32,207 nucleotides of DNA. Origin: Terrisporobacter sp. (GTDB lineage Bacteria; Bacillota; Clostridia; Peptostreptococcales; Peptostreptococcaceae). The stretch covers positions 1 through 32,207 of the forward strand of contig NZ_JAGHFM010000327.1 of NCBI RefSeq assembly GCF_017888745.1, in the 5' to 3' direction. This document shows, in pieces, positions 1-10,843 of the stretch. Numbering within the stretch: the first letter of the stretch is position 1; every line of letters begins with the position of its first letter. Below the pieces are notes generated by a model, which saw nothing but the letters and a program-made list of their open reading frames with translations, was not told the DNA's origin and searched no databases. The position numbers and the translations under genes were made by a program.

Positions 1-40
1 ATACTAGATAATTTATATTTTATAAATTTGAGGTGGCCAT

Positions 41-268
41 ATGAATAATAAAAGTGAACATAACAATCTATTTAACTTAGATCATAAAGCTAATTTTTAC
101 TTAATTAATAACTATTATGATGTTTTTGAAAATAATGAATGGAATATGGATGAAATTTTAAGTGTTGATAGTAATTTGTATATTGATGAAAATATTTATG
201 AAAATGAATATAGAATGTTAAATAAAAGATATTCTTTTCCACAAAAAAAAGGTTATAAATTTAAATAA
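41..268 (+). CDS. hypothetical small Asn/Glu-rich protein (75 aa)
   Basis: ORF with ATG preceded by gaggtgg RBS-like sequence and followed by a strong hairpin; no recognised family. Confidence 0.5.
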   Translation: MNNKSEHNNLFNLDHKANFYLINNYYDVFENNEWNMDEILSVDSNLYIDENIYENEYRMLNKRYSFPQKKGYKFK

Positions 269-287
269 AGTAAATATAGATAGAATG

Positions 288-335
288 AATAAAGAAATAC
301 TTTATCTAGAGTTATAAAGTATTTCTTTATTTGTT
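288..335 (+). terminator. intrinsic terminator-like hairpin
   Basis: AATAAAGAAATACTTTA (288-304) / TAAAGTATTTCTTTATT (315-331), 17-bp perfect arms. Confidence 0.7.
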
Positions 336-399
336 TAATAGAAATAATATAATTTATGCTAAAATAATAATTAAGATGTTTATAAGGGAGAGATTTAAA

Positions 400-1041
400 A
401 TGAATGAGAATTTAAAATGGGTGAATGAAAAAAAGATAGAAAGAACAATTAAAAATTTAGAAAAAAATAACATGAAAGGATATTTTGCAAAAGATAATGA
501 AGAGCTTCTTGATATAATTGGAAATATTGCAAAAGAAGGGGAAGTCGTTTCTGTTGGTGGTTCAATGACATTGTTTGAAACAAATGTTATTGATTTCTTA
601 AGGAGTGGAAGATATAACTTTTTAGATAGATATAAAGAAAATTTAACTGCTAAAGATTTAAAAGACATATACAGAAGAGCTTTTAGTGCTGATACATATT
701 TTTCTAGTGCTAATGCAATAACTGAGGATGGTGAAATATTTAATGTAGATGGCAATGGAAATAGAGTAGCAGCTATATTATATGGGCCTGATAAGGTGAT
801 ATTAGTTGTAGGGGTAAATAAAATAGTAAGAAATTTAGATGAAGCTATACTAAGAAATAAAGAAGTATGTGCTCCTGCTAATGGAAAAAGATTTAACACA
901 GCTACTCCTTGTGCCAAAGTAGGTTACTGTATGGACTGTGATAGCAAAGAGAGAATCTGTTGTGAATACACATTTATAAAAAGACAAAAAGTCTCAAATA
1001 GAATACATGTTATATTTGTAAATGATTATTTAGGTTTTTAG
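400..1041 (+). CDS. LUD-domain (lactate utilization / DUF162-like) protein
   Basis: Protein MNENLKWVNEKKIERTIKNLEKNNMKGYFA...GEVVSVGGSMTL...NVDGNGNRVAAILYGPDKVILVVGVNKIV; ATG at 400 has a gggag RBS, preferred over the upstream start at 331. Confidence 0.85.
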   Translation: MNENLKWVNEKKIERTIKNLEKNNMKGYFAKDNEELLDIIGNIAKEGEVVSVGGSMTLFETNVIDFLRSGRYNFLDRYKENLTAKDLKDIYRRAFSADTYFSSANAITEDGEIFNVDGNGNRVAAILYGPDKVILVVGVNKIVRNLDEAILRNKEVCAPANGKRFNTATPCAKVGYCMDCDSKERICCEYTFIKRQKVSNRIHVIFVNDYLGF

Positions 1042-1053
1042 ACTGGAGGACGT

Positions 1054-1941
1054 ATGAAAAAAGTTAAATTTATATATAATCCTAATTCGGGAGAGAGAAA
1101 AGTAGCTCATGAATTGGATAAGATAGTTGAAATATATCAGGAAAATAATTATACAGTAGTTCCTTTTAGGCTTTGCAAATCTCAACCAATAAGTAATGCT
1201 TTTGAAGATATAAATGAAAATTACGATCACATTTTAATATCTGGAGGGGATGGTACAATTGATTTAATAGTGAATGCTATGAAACAATTGAATATAAATA
1301 TACCTATTGGAATTTTACCTTCTGGGACAGCTAATGATTTTGCTAAAGCAGTTAACTTATCTTTTGATATAAGAAATTGTATTTATAAGATTATTAAGTC
1401 TAAGCCCAAAATGATTGATATAGGAAAAATTAATGACAAATACTTTATAAATGTTGCCAGTGCAGGTATGTTTACTGACGTATCACAAAAAATTAATCCT
1501 GAAATTAAAAACTCTATAGGAAAGGTATCATATTATTTAAAAGGTATAGAAGAAGCTTTATATATGAGAAAGTTTTACATTGAAGTAAGTTCAAAAGAAG
1601 TAAGCTATAAGGGTGATATGTATCTAATGTTAATTTTTAATGGTAAAACAGCAGGAAATATAAATTTAGCTTATAAAGCAAAAGTAGATGATGGACTATT
1701 AGATGTAATAATTGTAAAAAATGTACTATTACCTAATATGCTTCCACTACTTATAAGCATATTGAAAGGTGAGCATCTAGAAAATTATAACGAAGATGAA
1801 ATTTTATATTTTAAAACTAATAAATTAAAAATAGATTGTAAAGATAATTTAATAACTGATATAGATGGTGAAAAGGGACCTGATTTTCCACTTGAAATTG
1901 AATGCATTGAAGAAGGAATTGAGTTATTAGGATATGTATAA
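1054..1941 (+). CDS. diacylglycerol kinase family lipid kinase (YegS/DagK-like)
   Basis: FIYNPNSGERK, ISGGDGTIDLIVNAM, GILPSGTANDFAKAVN motifs. Confidence 0.9.
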   Translation: MKKVKFIYNPNSGERKVAHELDKIVEIYQENNYTVVPFRLCKSQPISNAFEDINENYDHILISGGDGTIDLIVNAMKQLNINIPIGILPSGTANDFAKAVNLSFDIRNCIYKIIKSKPKMIDIGKINDKYFINVASAGMFTDVSQKINPEIKNSIGKVSYYLKGIEEALYMRKFYIEVSSKEVSYKGDMYLMLIFNGKTAGNINLAYKAKVDDGLLDVIIVKNVLLPNMLPLLISILKGEHLENYNEDEILYFKTNKLKIDCKDNLITDIDGEKGPDFPLEIECIEEGIELLGYV

Positions 1942-1952
1942 TAAAACTATAC

Positions 1953-1984
1953 AAAAAAGAAGGCTAAAATAGCCTTCTTTTTTA
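1953..1984. terminator. bidirectional terminator between convergent genes
   Basis: AAAAAGAAGGCT aaaat AGCCTTCTTTTTT. Confidence 0.8.
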
Positions 1985-1997
1985 TGTTAATTATAAA

Positions 1998-3662
1998 TTA
2001 TTTATTTAATTTAAATGAACTCTTAAGTGGAACTATTCTATTAAATACAAGTTTTTCAGGTGTTGTGTATTTTGTATCAACACTATAGAATCCATTTCTA
2101 ACAAATTGGAATTTGTCTAATGGTTTTGCATCTTTAACTTGTGTAGGTTCTACAAATCCTTGAAGAACTGTTAAAGAGTTTGGATTTATTTGATCTAAGA
2201 AATGTTTACCTTCATTTTCTGGAGTATCATCTAAGATTAATGGCTCAAATAATCTAAACTCACATGGAAGAGCAGTTTTAGCATCTACCCAATGTACAGT
2301 ACCTTTAACTTTACGTCCAGTAAATCCAGAACCACTCTTAGTTTCAGGATCGTAAGTTCCGTGTATTTCTATCACATTTCCATTTTCGTCCTTTATTACA
2401 TCAGTACATTTTACAAAGTAAGCACCTTTTAAACGAACTTCATTTCCAGGGAAGAATCTACGATATTTAGCTACAGGTTCTTCCATAAAGTCATCTCTTT
2501 CTATATAAAGCTCTCTACTAAATGGTATTTCTCTAGTACCAGCAGTTTCATCCTTAGCTATATTTTCTAATTCTATCATTTCACTTTGATTTTCTGGGTA
2601 GTTAGTTATAACTAATTTAAGAGGATTGATTACAGCCATAGCAAGTGGAGCTTTTGGTTGTAAATCTTCTCTTAAGAAATGATCAAATAATTGGCTATCT
2701 ACTTTCGAATCAGCTTTTGATACACCTATTTCTCTGCAGAAATTACGCACAGATTCTGGAGTATATCCTCTTCTTCTTACACCTGATATAGTAGGCATAC
2801 GAGGGTCATCCCATCCATCAACTACAGCTTCATCAACTAACAATTTAAGTTTTCTTTTACTCATTAATGTATTTGTTAGATTTAATCTAGAAAACTCAAT
2901 TTGTCTAGGAACTTTTTCCATTTCACATTCTCTAACAACCCAGTCATATAAAGGTCTTTGATCTTCGAATTCTAGTGTACATATAGAGTGTGTAATTCCT
3001 TCTATAGCATCTTCTAGTGGATGTGCAAATGAATACATAGGGTATATGCACCATTTATCTCCTGTGTTATGATGAGTAGAATGAGCTATTCTATATATTA
3101 CAGGATCTCTAAAGTTTATGTTAGGAGAAGACATATCTATCTTAGCTCTTAAAACTTTTTGACCATTTTCGAACTCACCATTTTTCATTCTTTCAAATAA
3201 ATCTAAGTTTTCTTCTATAGATCTATTTCTATATGGACTCTCTTTTCCTGGCTCAGTTAAGCTTCCACGAGATTCTCTTATTTCATCTTGTGTTAAATCA
3301 CACACATAGGCTTTTCCTTTTTTTATTAAAAGTACAGCTCTATTATACATTTCATCGAAATAATCAGAAGCAAAATATAGATTATCCCAGTTGAATCCCA
3401 ACCATTGTACATCTTTTTTAATAGAGTTAACATATTCTTCATCTTCTTTAAGTGGATTTGTATCATCAAATCTCATATTTACTGTACCTTTAAACTCATT
3501 TGCTAGTCCAAAGTTTAAGCAAATACTTTTAGCATGACCTATATGTAAATAACCATTTGGCTCTGGTGGAAAACGAGTTACAATATGATCATGTTTTCCA
3601 GTTTTTAAATCGTCAACTATTATATTCTTTATGAAATTATTCGAAATTGTTTCGTTTGACAT
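1998..3662 (-). CDS. glnS: glutaminyl-tRNA synthetase
   Basis: [23 protein letters not shown] (HIGH motif), MSKRKL (KMSKS-type) motif; 554 aa. Confidence 0.95.
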   Translation of the reverse strand: MSNETISNNFIKNIIVDDLKTGKHDHIVTRFPPEPNGYLHIGHAKSICLNFGLANEFKGTVNMRFDDTNPLKEDEEYVNSIKKDVQWLGFNWDNLYFASDYFDEMYNRAVLLIKKGKAYVCDLTQDEIRESRGSLTEPGKESPYRNRSIEENLDLFERMKNGEFENGQKVLRAKIDMSSPNINFRDPVIYRIAHSTHHNTGDKWCIYPMYSFAHPLEDAIEGITHSICTLEFEDQRPLYDWVVRECEMEKVPRQIEFSRLNLTNTLMSKRKLKLLVDEAVVDGWDDPRMPTISGVRRRGYTPESVRNFCREIGVSKADSKVDSQLFDHFLREDLQPKAPLAMAVINPLKLVITNYPENQSEMIELENIAKDETAGTREIPFSRELYIERDDFMEEPVAKYRRFFPGNEVRLKGAYFVKCTDVIKDENGNVIEIHGTYDPETKSGSGFTGRKVKGTVHWVDAKTALPCEFRLFEPLILDDTPENEGKHFLDQINPNSLTVLQGFVEPTQVKDAKPLDKFQFVRNGFYSVDTKYTTPEKLVFNRIVPLKSSFKLNK

Positions 3663-4013
3663 AGTTTGTACCTCTCAATTCATTTTATTAATTATTAATA
3701 TGTAATAAGTCCTAGCATAATTATATAATACTAATTTTAATTCAATATGAAAAAAAAATAAAGTATATTTATAGATTTTACTAATTAAAAAATACTATAT
3801 TTAACATTATTATACAAAATTAATATTTTTATTATATATAAATGTAAAAATTGTATTATATTTTACAATACTTAATAAATAATAGTCAATACAATATTGA
3901 TTTAATAGTTGGCAAATCATTAATTTGAATATTCTATCTTAATTCATACTATCAATTAATTGAATACAGTTTAAATATATGGTACAATGAAGTGTAGAAC
4001 TTGGGGGTGTGCA

Positions 4014-4577
4014 ATGAAAAAGATATATATTGTGACAACATATACAGGAACATTTTTATCATTTCTGATTAGAAAGATAAGTAAAAGTCCATATGCACAT
4101 ATTTCTTTATCTCTTAATAAAGAATTATCACCAATGTATTCTTTTGGAAGACTCAATCCGAAAACTCCTTTATTTGCAGGATTTGTTGAGGAGAATATTA
4201 ATGAAGGATTATATGAAATTAAAACCGATGCGTTGTGTAGAGTTTATTCATTGGACGTTAAATATATTGAGTATGAAAAGTTAAGGCAAAATATTGAAAA
4301 GGTTAATAATAATAGAAATAGATATAATTATGATATATTAGCATTGATATATTTATCATTTAATAAATCTAGAGAGTCAGAATATAAGTATGTTTGTTCT
4401 CATTTTGTAGCTGATATGTTATATAAAAGTGATGTGCACATATTTGATAAATCTCCTTCTTTAGTTAAACCAGAGGATTTCTATAATAATGCTAATCTTC
4501 AATTAGAATACGAAGGCCTATTGTGTAACTATAACCTAGAAAATAAAGAAAATATGTTAAAACATGCGACTTGTTAA
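4014..4577 (+). CDS. putative NlpC/P60-like (YiiX/YaeF-type, permuted) cysteine peptidase family protein
   Basis: MKKIYIVTTYTGTFLSFLIRKISKSPYAHISLSLN...YVCSHFVADML; H and C motif order as in permuted papain-like folds; ATG at 4014 preferred over the track start at 3987. Confidence 0.55.
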   Translation: MKKIYIVTTYTGTFLSFLIRKISKSPYAHISLSLNKELSPMYSFGRLNPKTPLFAGFVEENINEGLYEIKTDALCRVYSLDVKYIEYEKLRQNIEKVNNNRNRYNYDILALIYLSFNKSRESEYKYVCSHFVADMLYKSDVHIFDKSPSLVKPEDFYNNANLQLEYEGLLCNYNLENKENMLKHATC

Positions 4578-4607
4578 AAATTACCATATATATTATGGTA
4601 ATTTTTT
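4576..4607 (+). terminator. intrinsic terminator
   Basis: AAAAATTACCAT atatatt ATGGTAATTTTTT. Confidence 0.75.
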
Positions 4608-4701
4608 GTTTTATAATATATTATTATTTATTATCAATAAACTAAAATTAACAAAAAAAGGTTATAATGATAATAATAGGAATAGTATGAAAGGAGAAAA
4701 A

Positions 4702-6378
4702 ATGAAAAGAATATTAAAATCATATGGTATTGCATTAATAATAGTTGCTATTTATGCATTTATTAAATTACCTGTACTTAGATTAGATTTTACATCAGGC
4801 TTTACGACTTTAATTTTATTTTTCGTATTAGCAGGAATACTTGATATGATGCTAGATAGAGGCGATCAAACATCAAAGCATGCGAAAAATAATTTTTTAA
4901 TTGCGGGGATATTATTGGTAGTAATAATTGTAATACCTTTCTTTGTTACAACACCTATATTTAGAGCAAGTTCTTATAGAGAATGATTAGGTGATGTTGA
5001 AGAAAGTGTATTTACCGAGGATGTGAGTCCTGTTAGCGTAGATAAGATAAGAATAGTAGATAAAGATATGGCGATGAAGCTTGGAGACAAAAAACTTGGA
5101 GAAATACCTGCTATAGGAAGTATATCAAAAGTAGGAGACTATGCAATACAAAGTGTTAAAGGAGAGTTATATTGGGTAGCTCCTCTTGTTCATAGAGATG
5201 CTATTAAATGGATTACAAACCTTAACGGTACAAATGGATATATAATGGTATCAGCAACTAATCCACAGGATGTTAGATTAGTACAAAGTTTAGATGGAAA
5301 ACAAATTAAAATAGTATATCAAGAAGAGGCATACTTCTTACAAGACCTACATAGACATATTTATTTAAATGGTGTTATAAACTATGGTATGACTGAATTT
5401 ACTTTTGAAATTGATGATAATGGAAGACCTTATTGGGTAGTTAGTTTATATGATCACCAAATAGGATATGGTGGTGCAAATGCAGTAGGTACAGCTGTAG
5501 TAGATGCTCAAACTGGAGAGGTTAATGTTTACTCAATCGAAGATACACCTAAGTGGGTAGATAGAATACAACCAGAAAGTTTTGTAGTTGATCAAATAAG
5601 AGACTGGGGTCTTTATGTTAATGGATTCCTAAATTCAGTAATATCTGAAGAAGGTGTATTGCTTCCTTCAGAAGGAACTTCTTTGGTATATGGTAATGAT
5701 GGAAAATCATACTGGTACACTGGAATAACTTCTTCTGGTTCAGAGGAGTCTACTGTTGGATTTATGCTAGTTGATTCTAGAACAAAAGAAGCTAAGTTAT
5801 ATATGCAAACTGGAGCGACTGAAGTGGCAGCTATGTCAACTGCGGAAGGTAAGGTTCAAGAAAAAGAATATCAAGCAACATTTCCAGTTATGTATAATAT
5901 ACTTGGAAAACCAACATATGTTTTAGGCCTAAAGGATAAAGCAGGTTTAGTTAAGATGGTTGCTTTTGTTTCAGTTGAAGATTATAGTATGATAGGCTTA
6001 GGAGAAACTAAACAAGAAGCATATAGAAGTTATAAAGAGGTCTTAGAAGCAGAAGGAAATGATATTCAAATTGATAAAAATGAAGAACTACAAACTATAG
6101 AAGGTACTATATCAAGAATTAGTCAGGATATAAAAGATGGTGATGCGGCTTATTACTTTACTTTGAGTAATAGTAATGAATTAATATTTACTGCAACTTC
6201 AAAAGTTTCAGATGAATTGCCTTTAACTATGGTTGGAGATAAAGTTATAGTTTCTTATGACAAAACAAATTCTAAAGTAATCAGTATATCAGAATTTGAT
6301 AATAATAACTTAGGAAGTAAAAAATCTGACAATGAGAAAGATAAAAAAGAAAATGAGAAAACTAAAGAAGTAGAGTAG
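4702..6378 (+). pseudogene. membrane-anchored protein of unknown function interrupted by an in-frame TGA (4984-4986)
   Basis: ORFs ending at 4986 and starting at 5023 are in the same frame; joined reading ...FRASSYRE*LGDVEESVFTEDVSPVSVDKIRIVDKD...; N-terminal part carries the TM helices; aaaggag RBS before ATG 4702. Confidence 0.7.
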
Positions 6379-6380
6379 TT

Positions 6381-6426
6381 ACTCATAAAAAAAGGAAGAA
6401 AATTTTTTCTTCCTTTTTTTATGAGT
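6381..6426 (+). terminator. intrinsic terminator, very long perfect stem
   Basis: ACTCATAAAAAAAGGAAGAA (6381-6400) / TTCTTCCTTTTTTTATGAGT (6407-6426), 20-bp perfect arms. Confidence 0.85.
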
Positions 6427-6493
6427 AAATTTTATTTTATTTTTTAATATAATAATAGTACAATGTGGCAAATTGACTTCAAGGAGATTGACT

Positions 6494-7099
6494 ATGGTGG
6501 GACTAGAAAAAGAAATTCTATATTTAGTTAGTAGAGTAAGATACGTCACAGAAACACAAGTGGGGAAGGTATTTAGTAATAAAAAAAGAAATGGAAAAAG
6601 AACTTTAAAAAAAACCTTAAGAAAAATGTGCAACGATTATACCTTAAGAAAAATTCCTTGTAATATAAATTACACAAATTTTAAAGATAATACCTATGTA
6701 TATTATTTGAATGGATCTTCAGTAATAAAAGGGAAAAACTTAACTAAAATGTTAATAGGATCTGAAATTAATATAAGATTTAACAATTCAGGATACGAAA
6801 CTATACGTTTTTATAGAAATGCAAAAGTAGGAGATCAAAAATATGATATTTTTATCGAGTATATAAACAATAATAAAGTTCGATTACAAGCTTTAATAGA
6901 TATAGACTTAGATGGGAATATTAGTACTAGTAAATATGATGACTTGAAAAATGATATAGAAAATTCGACTATACCATTTTTTATGATACCAAAGGTTATT
7001 ATAATATCATCAGATGAACAAAGGTGTATAGGAAGCAATGAACAAAGTAATATCTATTTTTTAGATACATCTTTGCATAAATTATTTAATTATTTATAA
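6494..7099 (+). CDS. hypothetical protein, possible winged-HTH / replication-relaxation-like N-terminus
   Basis: aaggag RBS, ATG 6494; MVGLEKEILYLVSRVRYVTETQVGKVFSNKKRNGKRTLKKTLRKM. Confidence 0.55.
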   Translation: MVGLEKEILYLVSRVRYVTETQVGKVFSNKKRNGKRTLKKTLRKMCNDYTLRKIPCNINYTNFKDNTYVYYLNGSSVIKGKNLTKMLIGSEINIRFNNSGYETIRFYRNAKVGDQKYDIFIEYINNNKVRLQALIDIDLDGNISTSKYDDLKNDIENSTIPFFMIPKVIIISSDEQRCIGSNEQSNIYFLDTSLHKLFNYL

Positions 7100-7184
7100 A
7101 AATTAATTATATTTATGAAATTTATTGCGTATTAATAGATATTATGCTAATAATATATTATTACCAAAAATTGTTAAATTCAAA

Positions 7185-7358
7185 AAGCCTAAGGTAGAGG
7201 TGCTGTACTTAAGAGTACTTACAGTGAGCTGACAAGCAATGATTTGTAAGGAAAGGAATTATGGCCGAAGTTAGTTTATAGGTATATAAATTAGCTGGAC
7301 TTATGCAGAATATGTATAAGGCTGTCACTTTAAAACAAAGTGTTGAGCTACAAGGTTT
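7185..7358 (+). ncRNA. lysine riboswitch (L-box)
   Basis: AAGGTAGAGGTGC, AAGGAAAGG, ATGGCCGAAG, AGCTGG, AAGGCTGTC conserved blocks in order; P1 AAGCCT/AGGTTT; directly upstream of aspartate kinase. Confidence 0.93.
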
Positions 7359-7370
7359 ACTATGGTTATG

Positions 7371-7407
7371 AAAAACGTCCAGAGTATACCTTTGGACGTT
7401 TTATTTT
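7371..7407 (+). terminator. riboswitch expression-platform terminator
   Basis: AAAACGTCC agagtatacctt TGGACGTTTTATTTT. Confidence 0.85.
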
Positions 7408-7431
7408 GCTTATTTTTTAGGGGGAATATTT

Positions 7432-8628
7432 ATGAGTAGAGTAGTTGTACAAAAATATGGCGGAAGTTCTGTTTCAAGTACTGAGAAGATTAAAAAAATT
7501 GCTAATAAGTTAATCGAAAGAAAAAAAATAGATTCTAAAATAGTTGTAGTAGTATCTGCTATGGGGGATACTACAGACGATTATATTAGCATGGCTAAAG
7601 ATATAACTAAATATCCGGATAAACGAGAACTAGATGTATTAATGTCAACGGGGGAAATGATATCAGCATCACTTTTATCTATGAGTTTGAATTCTTTAGG
7701 ATGTGAGGCTGTGAGTTATAATGCTTATCAGCTTAATATACAAACAAGTGGTTTACATGGTAAAAGCTATATAAATGATATAGATGTAAGTAAAATAACA
7801 GAAAGTTTGGATAGTGGAAAGATAGTTATAGTAACAGGATTTCAAGGGTTAAATGATGAAGGTGATATAACTACTTTAGGTAGAGGTGGGTCTGATACTT
7901 CTGCAGTTGCTTTAGCAGTTAAATTAAACGGAAGTTGTGAAATATACACAGATGTGGATGGTATATATTTTACTGATCCTAGAAAATATAAAGAAGCTAA
8001 AAAGTTGGAAGAAATTGAGTATGAAGAAATGTTAGAATTAGCAAGCTTAGGCGCTCAAGTGATGCATTCTAGAAGTGTTGAATTGGCACAAAAGTATAAT
8101 GTGGAATTATATGTAGGATTATCATGTAGTGATATAAAAGGAACTTATATAAGGGGGATTGAGGATATGAAATTAGAAGAAAAGGTGATAACAGGACTTG
8201 CAACGTGTGATAATGATGCAGCGATAACTATTGTAGATATTGAAATGAGTAATGTAGCTAAATTATTTGAAAAAATAGCTATAGACGGCATAAGTGTGGA
8301 TATGATAAGTCAAACGGCTCCAGTTGGAAGTAAAGTAAATGTATCATTTACTATACCAAAGGAGGAGTTAGATCAATGTGAAAAAATTGCAAAACTATTT
8401 GTAGATAAAGAACAAATAGTTATAGATGAAGATATAACAAAATTCTCTATAGTAGGATTGGGAATGAAAAATACTAGTGGTGTAGCTTCAAAGGTATTTA
8501 AAATACTAAGTGAAAATAAAATTGAAGTGAAATTAATTACTACATCAGAAATTCGTATAACATGTGCAATAAGTTCTAGCTGTAAACAGATAGCAATACA
8601 ATCGATTGCTAAAGAATTCAATATTTAA
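7432..8628 (+). CDS. lysC: aspartate kinase
   Basis: VVQKYGGSSV, TLGRGGSDTSAVALA motifs, C-terminal ACT domains; lysine riboswitch upstream. Confidence 0.95.
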   Translation: MSRVVVQKYGGSSVSSTEKIKKIANKLIERKKIDSKIVVVVSAMGDTTDDYISMAKDITKYPDKRELDVLMSTGEMISASLLSMSLNSLGCEAVSYNAYQLNIQTSGLHGKSYINDIDVSKITESLDSGKIVIVTGFQGLNDEGDITTLGRGGSDTSAVALAVKLNGSCEIYTDVDGIYFTDPRKYKEAKKLEEIEYEEMLELASLGAQVMHSRSVELAQKYNVELYVGLSCSDIKGTYIRGIEDMKLEEKVITGLATCDNDAAITIVDIEMSNVAKLFEKIAIDGISVDMISQTAPVGSKVNVSFTIPKEELDQCEKIAKLFVDKEQIVIDEDITKFSIVGLGMKNTSGVASKVFKILSENKIEVKLITTSEIRITCAISSSCKQIAIQSIAKEFNI

Positions 8629-8644
8629 TTCAGGGGGCGTAAAT

Positions 8645-9940
8645 ATGAGATTACATGGAACAATGAAAGTAATAGAAGATACATTATATATAGGAGGGGT
8701 AAGCTCACTTGACTTAGTAAAAAAATATTCTACACCATTATATGTATTTGATGAAGAATTAATAAGAAATAACTGTAAGGATTATGTCACAAGTTTTAAA
8801 GTAAAAGAAAATAAAAATAAAGTGGCTTATGCAGGGAAGGCATTTTTACCTACATATATGTGTAAACTAATAGACGAAGAAGGATTATATTTAGATGTTG
8901 TATCAGGTGGAGAATTATACACTGCTTATAAAGCAGACTTTCCTATGGAAAAAATACTTTTTCATGGAAATAATAAAACATTAGAAGAAATAAAAATGGG
9001 AGTAGATTTTGGTGTAGGTGTATTTGTTGTTGATAATTTCTATGAACTAAGCATATTAGAAAAAATATGTGCAGAAAAAAATATAATTCAAAATATATAT
9101 TTTAGAATTACTCCTGGTATAGAAGCTCATACACATGAATATATAAAAACAGGTCAAATAGATTCTAAATTTGGATTTGCACTAATTAATGGAGATTTTC
9201 ATGTGGCTATAGAAAATTTAAAAAAACATAAGCATATTAACTTAATAGGGTTGCATGCACATATAGGATCTCAAATATTTCAAGTTGAACCTTTTGAACA
9301 AGAAGTAGAAGTTATGCTAGAGTTGGTTAAAGATTTAAAAGATAATCATAATATAGATATTATAGAGTTAGATTTTGGTGGTGGAATAGGTGTATATTAT
9401 GTGGAAGGTGATGAGCCTAAAACTATCAAAGAATATTGTGAAGCTATAATAAATAAATGTGAAGAAAAATGTAAAGAACTGAAGATAAATGTACCAACTT
9501 TAATTATAGAACCAGGAAGATCATTAGTAGCAAATGCAGGAAGTACATTATATTCAATTGGATCTATAAAGGAAATAAAAGATGTAAGAATATATGTAAG
9601 CGTTGATGGAGGTATGACAGATAATATAAGACCATCTTTATATCAAGCTGGATATGAGTGTGCTATTGTAAATAAAATGAATAGTACTACTAAAAAACAT
9701 AATGTAACAATAGCTGGAAAATGCTGTGAAAGTGGAGATATACTAATATCAAATACAGATGTATTGGATATAGAAAGTGGAGATATATTAATTACAACTT
9801 CAACAGGTGCATATGGTTATTCTATGGCATCAAACTATAATAAAATTCCTAAAAATCCAGTAGTATTTGTTAACAAAAATGAAGATAGATTAGTATGTAA
9901 AAGACAAAGTTATGATGACTTACTATCATTAGAGTTATAA
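8645..9940 (+). CDS. lysA: diaminopimelate decarboxylase
   Basis: VAYAGKAF (PLP lysine), GLHAHIGSQI, DFGGGIGVYY, EPGRSLVANAG, CCESGD motifs; ATG 8645 after aggggg-type RBS. Confidence 0.95.
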   Translation: MRLHGTMKVIEDTLYIGGVSSLDLVKKYSTPLYVFDEELIRNNCKDYVTSFKVKENKNKVAYAGKAFLPTYMCKLIDEEGLYLDVVSGGELYTAYKADFPMEKILFHGNNKTLEEIKMGVDFGVGVFVVDNFYELSILEKICAEKNIIQNIYFRITPGIEAHTHEYIKTGQIDSKFGFALINGDFHVAIENLKKHKHINLIGLHAHIGSQIFQVEPFEQEVEVMLELVKDLKDNHNIDIIELDFGGGIGVYYVEGDEPKTIKEYCEAIINKCEEKCKELKINVPTLIIEPGRSLVANAGSTLYSIGSIKEIKDVRIYVSVDGGMTDNIRPSLYQAGYECAIVNKMNSTTKKHNVTIAGKCCESGDILISNTDVLDIESGDILITTSTGAYGYSMASNYNKIPKNPVVFVNKNEDRLVCKRQSYDDLLSLEL

Positions 9941-9960
9941 TAATAAATATAGAAATTTAA

Positions 9961-9996
9961 AGCCATTTATTGAATATTATCAATAAATGGCTTTTT
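9961..9996 (+). terminator. intrinsic terminator
   Basis: AGCCATTTATTG aatattat CAATAAATGGCT TTTT. Confidence 0.85.
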
Positions 9997-10123
9997 AAGT
10001 GAGAAAACTAAATTGAGAATTATAATAATATATTAAATATGCAAATATAATTATAGAGATTATTTTAATAGACAAGATTAAACTTTATGGTAAACTATAT
10101 ATAATAAAATAGGGAGGATTTTA

Positions 10124-10721
10124 ATGAAAATAAAATTATTAACAATATTAATATTTATAATACTTACTTTTACTGGTTGTTCTAAATCATCTGAAAGTAA
10201 TCTTCTAAATGAAGCAAAAGATAAATTAGAAAATTATGAATACAAATCTGCTATGACTATATTATCACAGATAATCAATGAAGATGGTAACAACGATGAA
10301 GCTAGAGCAATGTATATACAAGCTAGGAAGATGTTTAATGCACAGCAGTATGAATCAAACAATGATTTTGAAAAGGCTATTAAAGAATTAGAAGATATTG
10401 TAGATATAAATAATGGTTCCAAGTTAATAAAAAAAGAAGCTATAAACAAAAAATCTGAGTTAGAAAAGCTACAGGAAGAAAAAGAAAAAAATTTTTAACA
10501 AAAAATATAATGACAAAGAATCTTCAAAAGAGCATATTAATAAGATTGAATATGAAATAAAAAACAACTATAAAGAAGAGCGAAAAGAAGAAGAGCCTAA
10601 AGACGGAGCTGATTCTAAAGAAAATAATAATGCAGAAAATATATAATAAAAACCTAGTGAAGACACAAATACTCTAGAACAAGGGAATATGAATCAAGGA
10701 AATAATATTGAAGAGAATTAA
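10124..10721 (+). pseudogene. lipoprotein with TPR-like region; frame broken at an A7T5 run and by tandem stops
   Basis: Lipobox LTFTGC; intact ORF 10124-10498 ends EKEKNF*; the +1-shifted frame continues KKYNDKESSKEHINKIEYEIKNNYKEERKEEEPKDGADSKENNNAENI**KPSEDTNTLEQGNMNQGNNIEEN*. Confidence 0.6.
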
Positions 10722-10843
10722 AAATGTTTATATCTGTAAAATAGATATATAAATAATAATTTAGGTAACATATATAATATTGTTACATAATAAAAAGTTT
10801 TACAATTTAGTTAAAGATTTTTGGACATTACACAAAATACAAC

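Noticed and set aside
354-917. 187-aa minus-strand ORF
   Set aside because: Antisense shadow of the LUD-domain gene; composition typical of reverse reading of AT-rich coding DNA
4093-4284. 63-aa plus-strand ORF
   Set aside because: Out-of-frame overlap inside the 4014-4577 gene
4984-5031. Selenocysteine reading of the in-frame TGA, with a small hairpin AGGA-TGTGAG-TCCT downstream
   Set aside because: The hairpin starts about 31 nt after the TGA with only a 4-bp stem, which does not fit a bacterial SECIS that sits close to the UGA; no redox motif around the position
7185-7407. Lysine riboswitch as a novel RNA
   Set aside because: Matches the known L-box class upstream of lysC; ordinary
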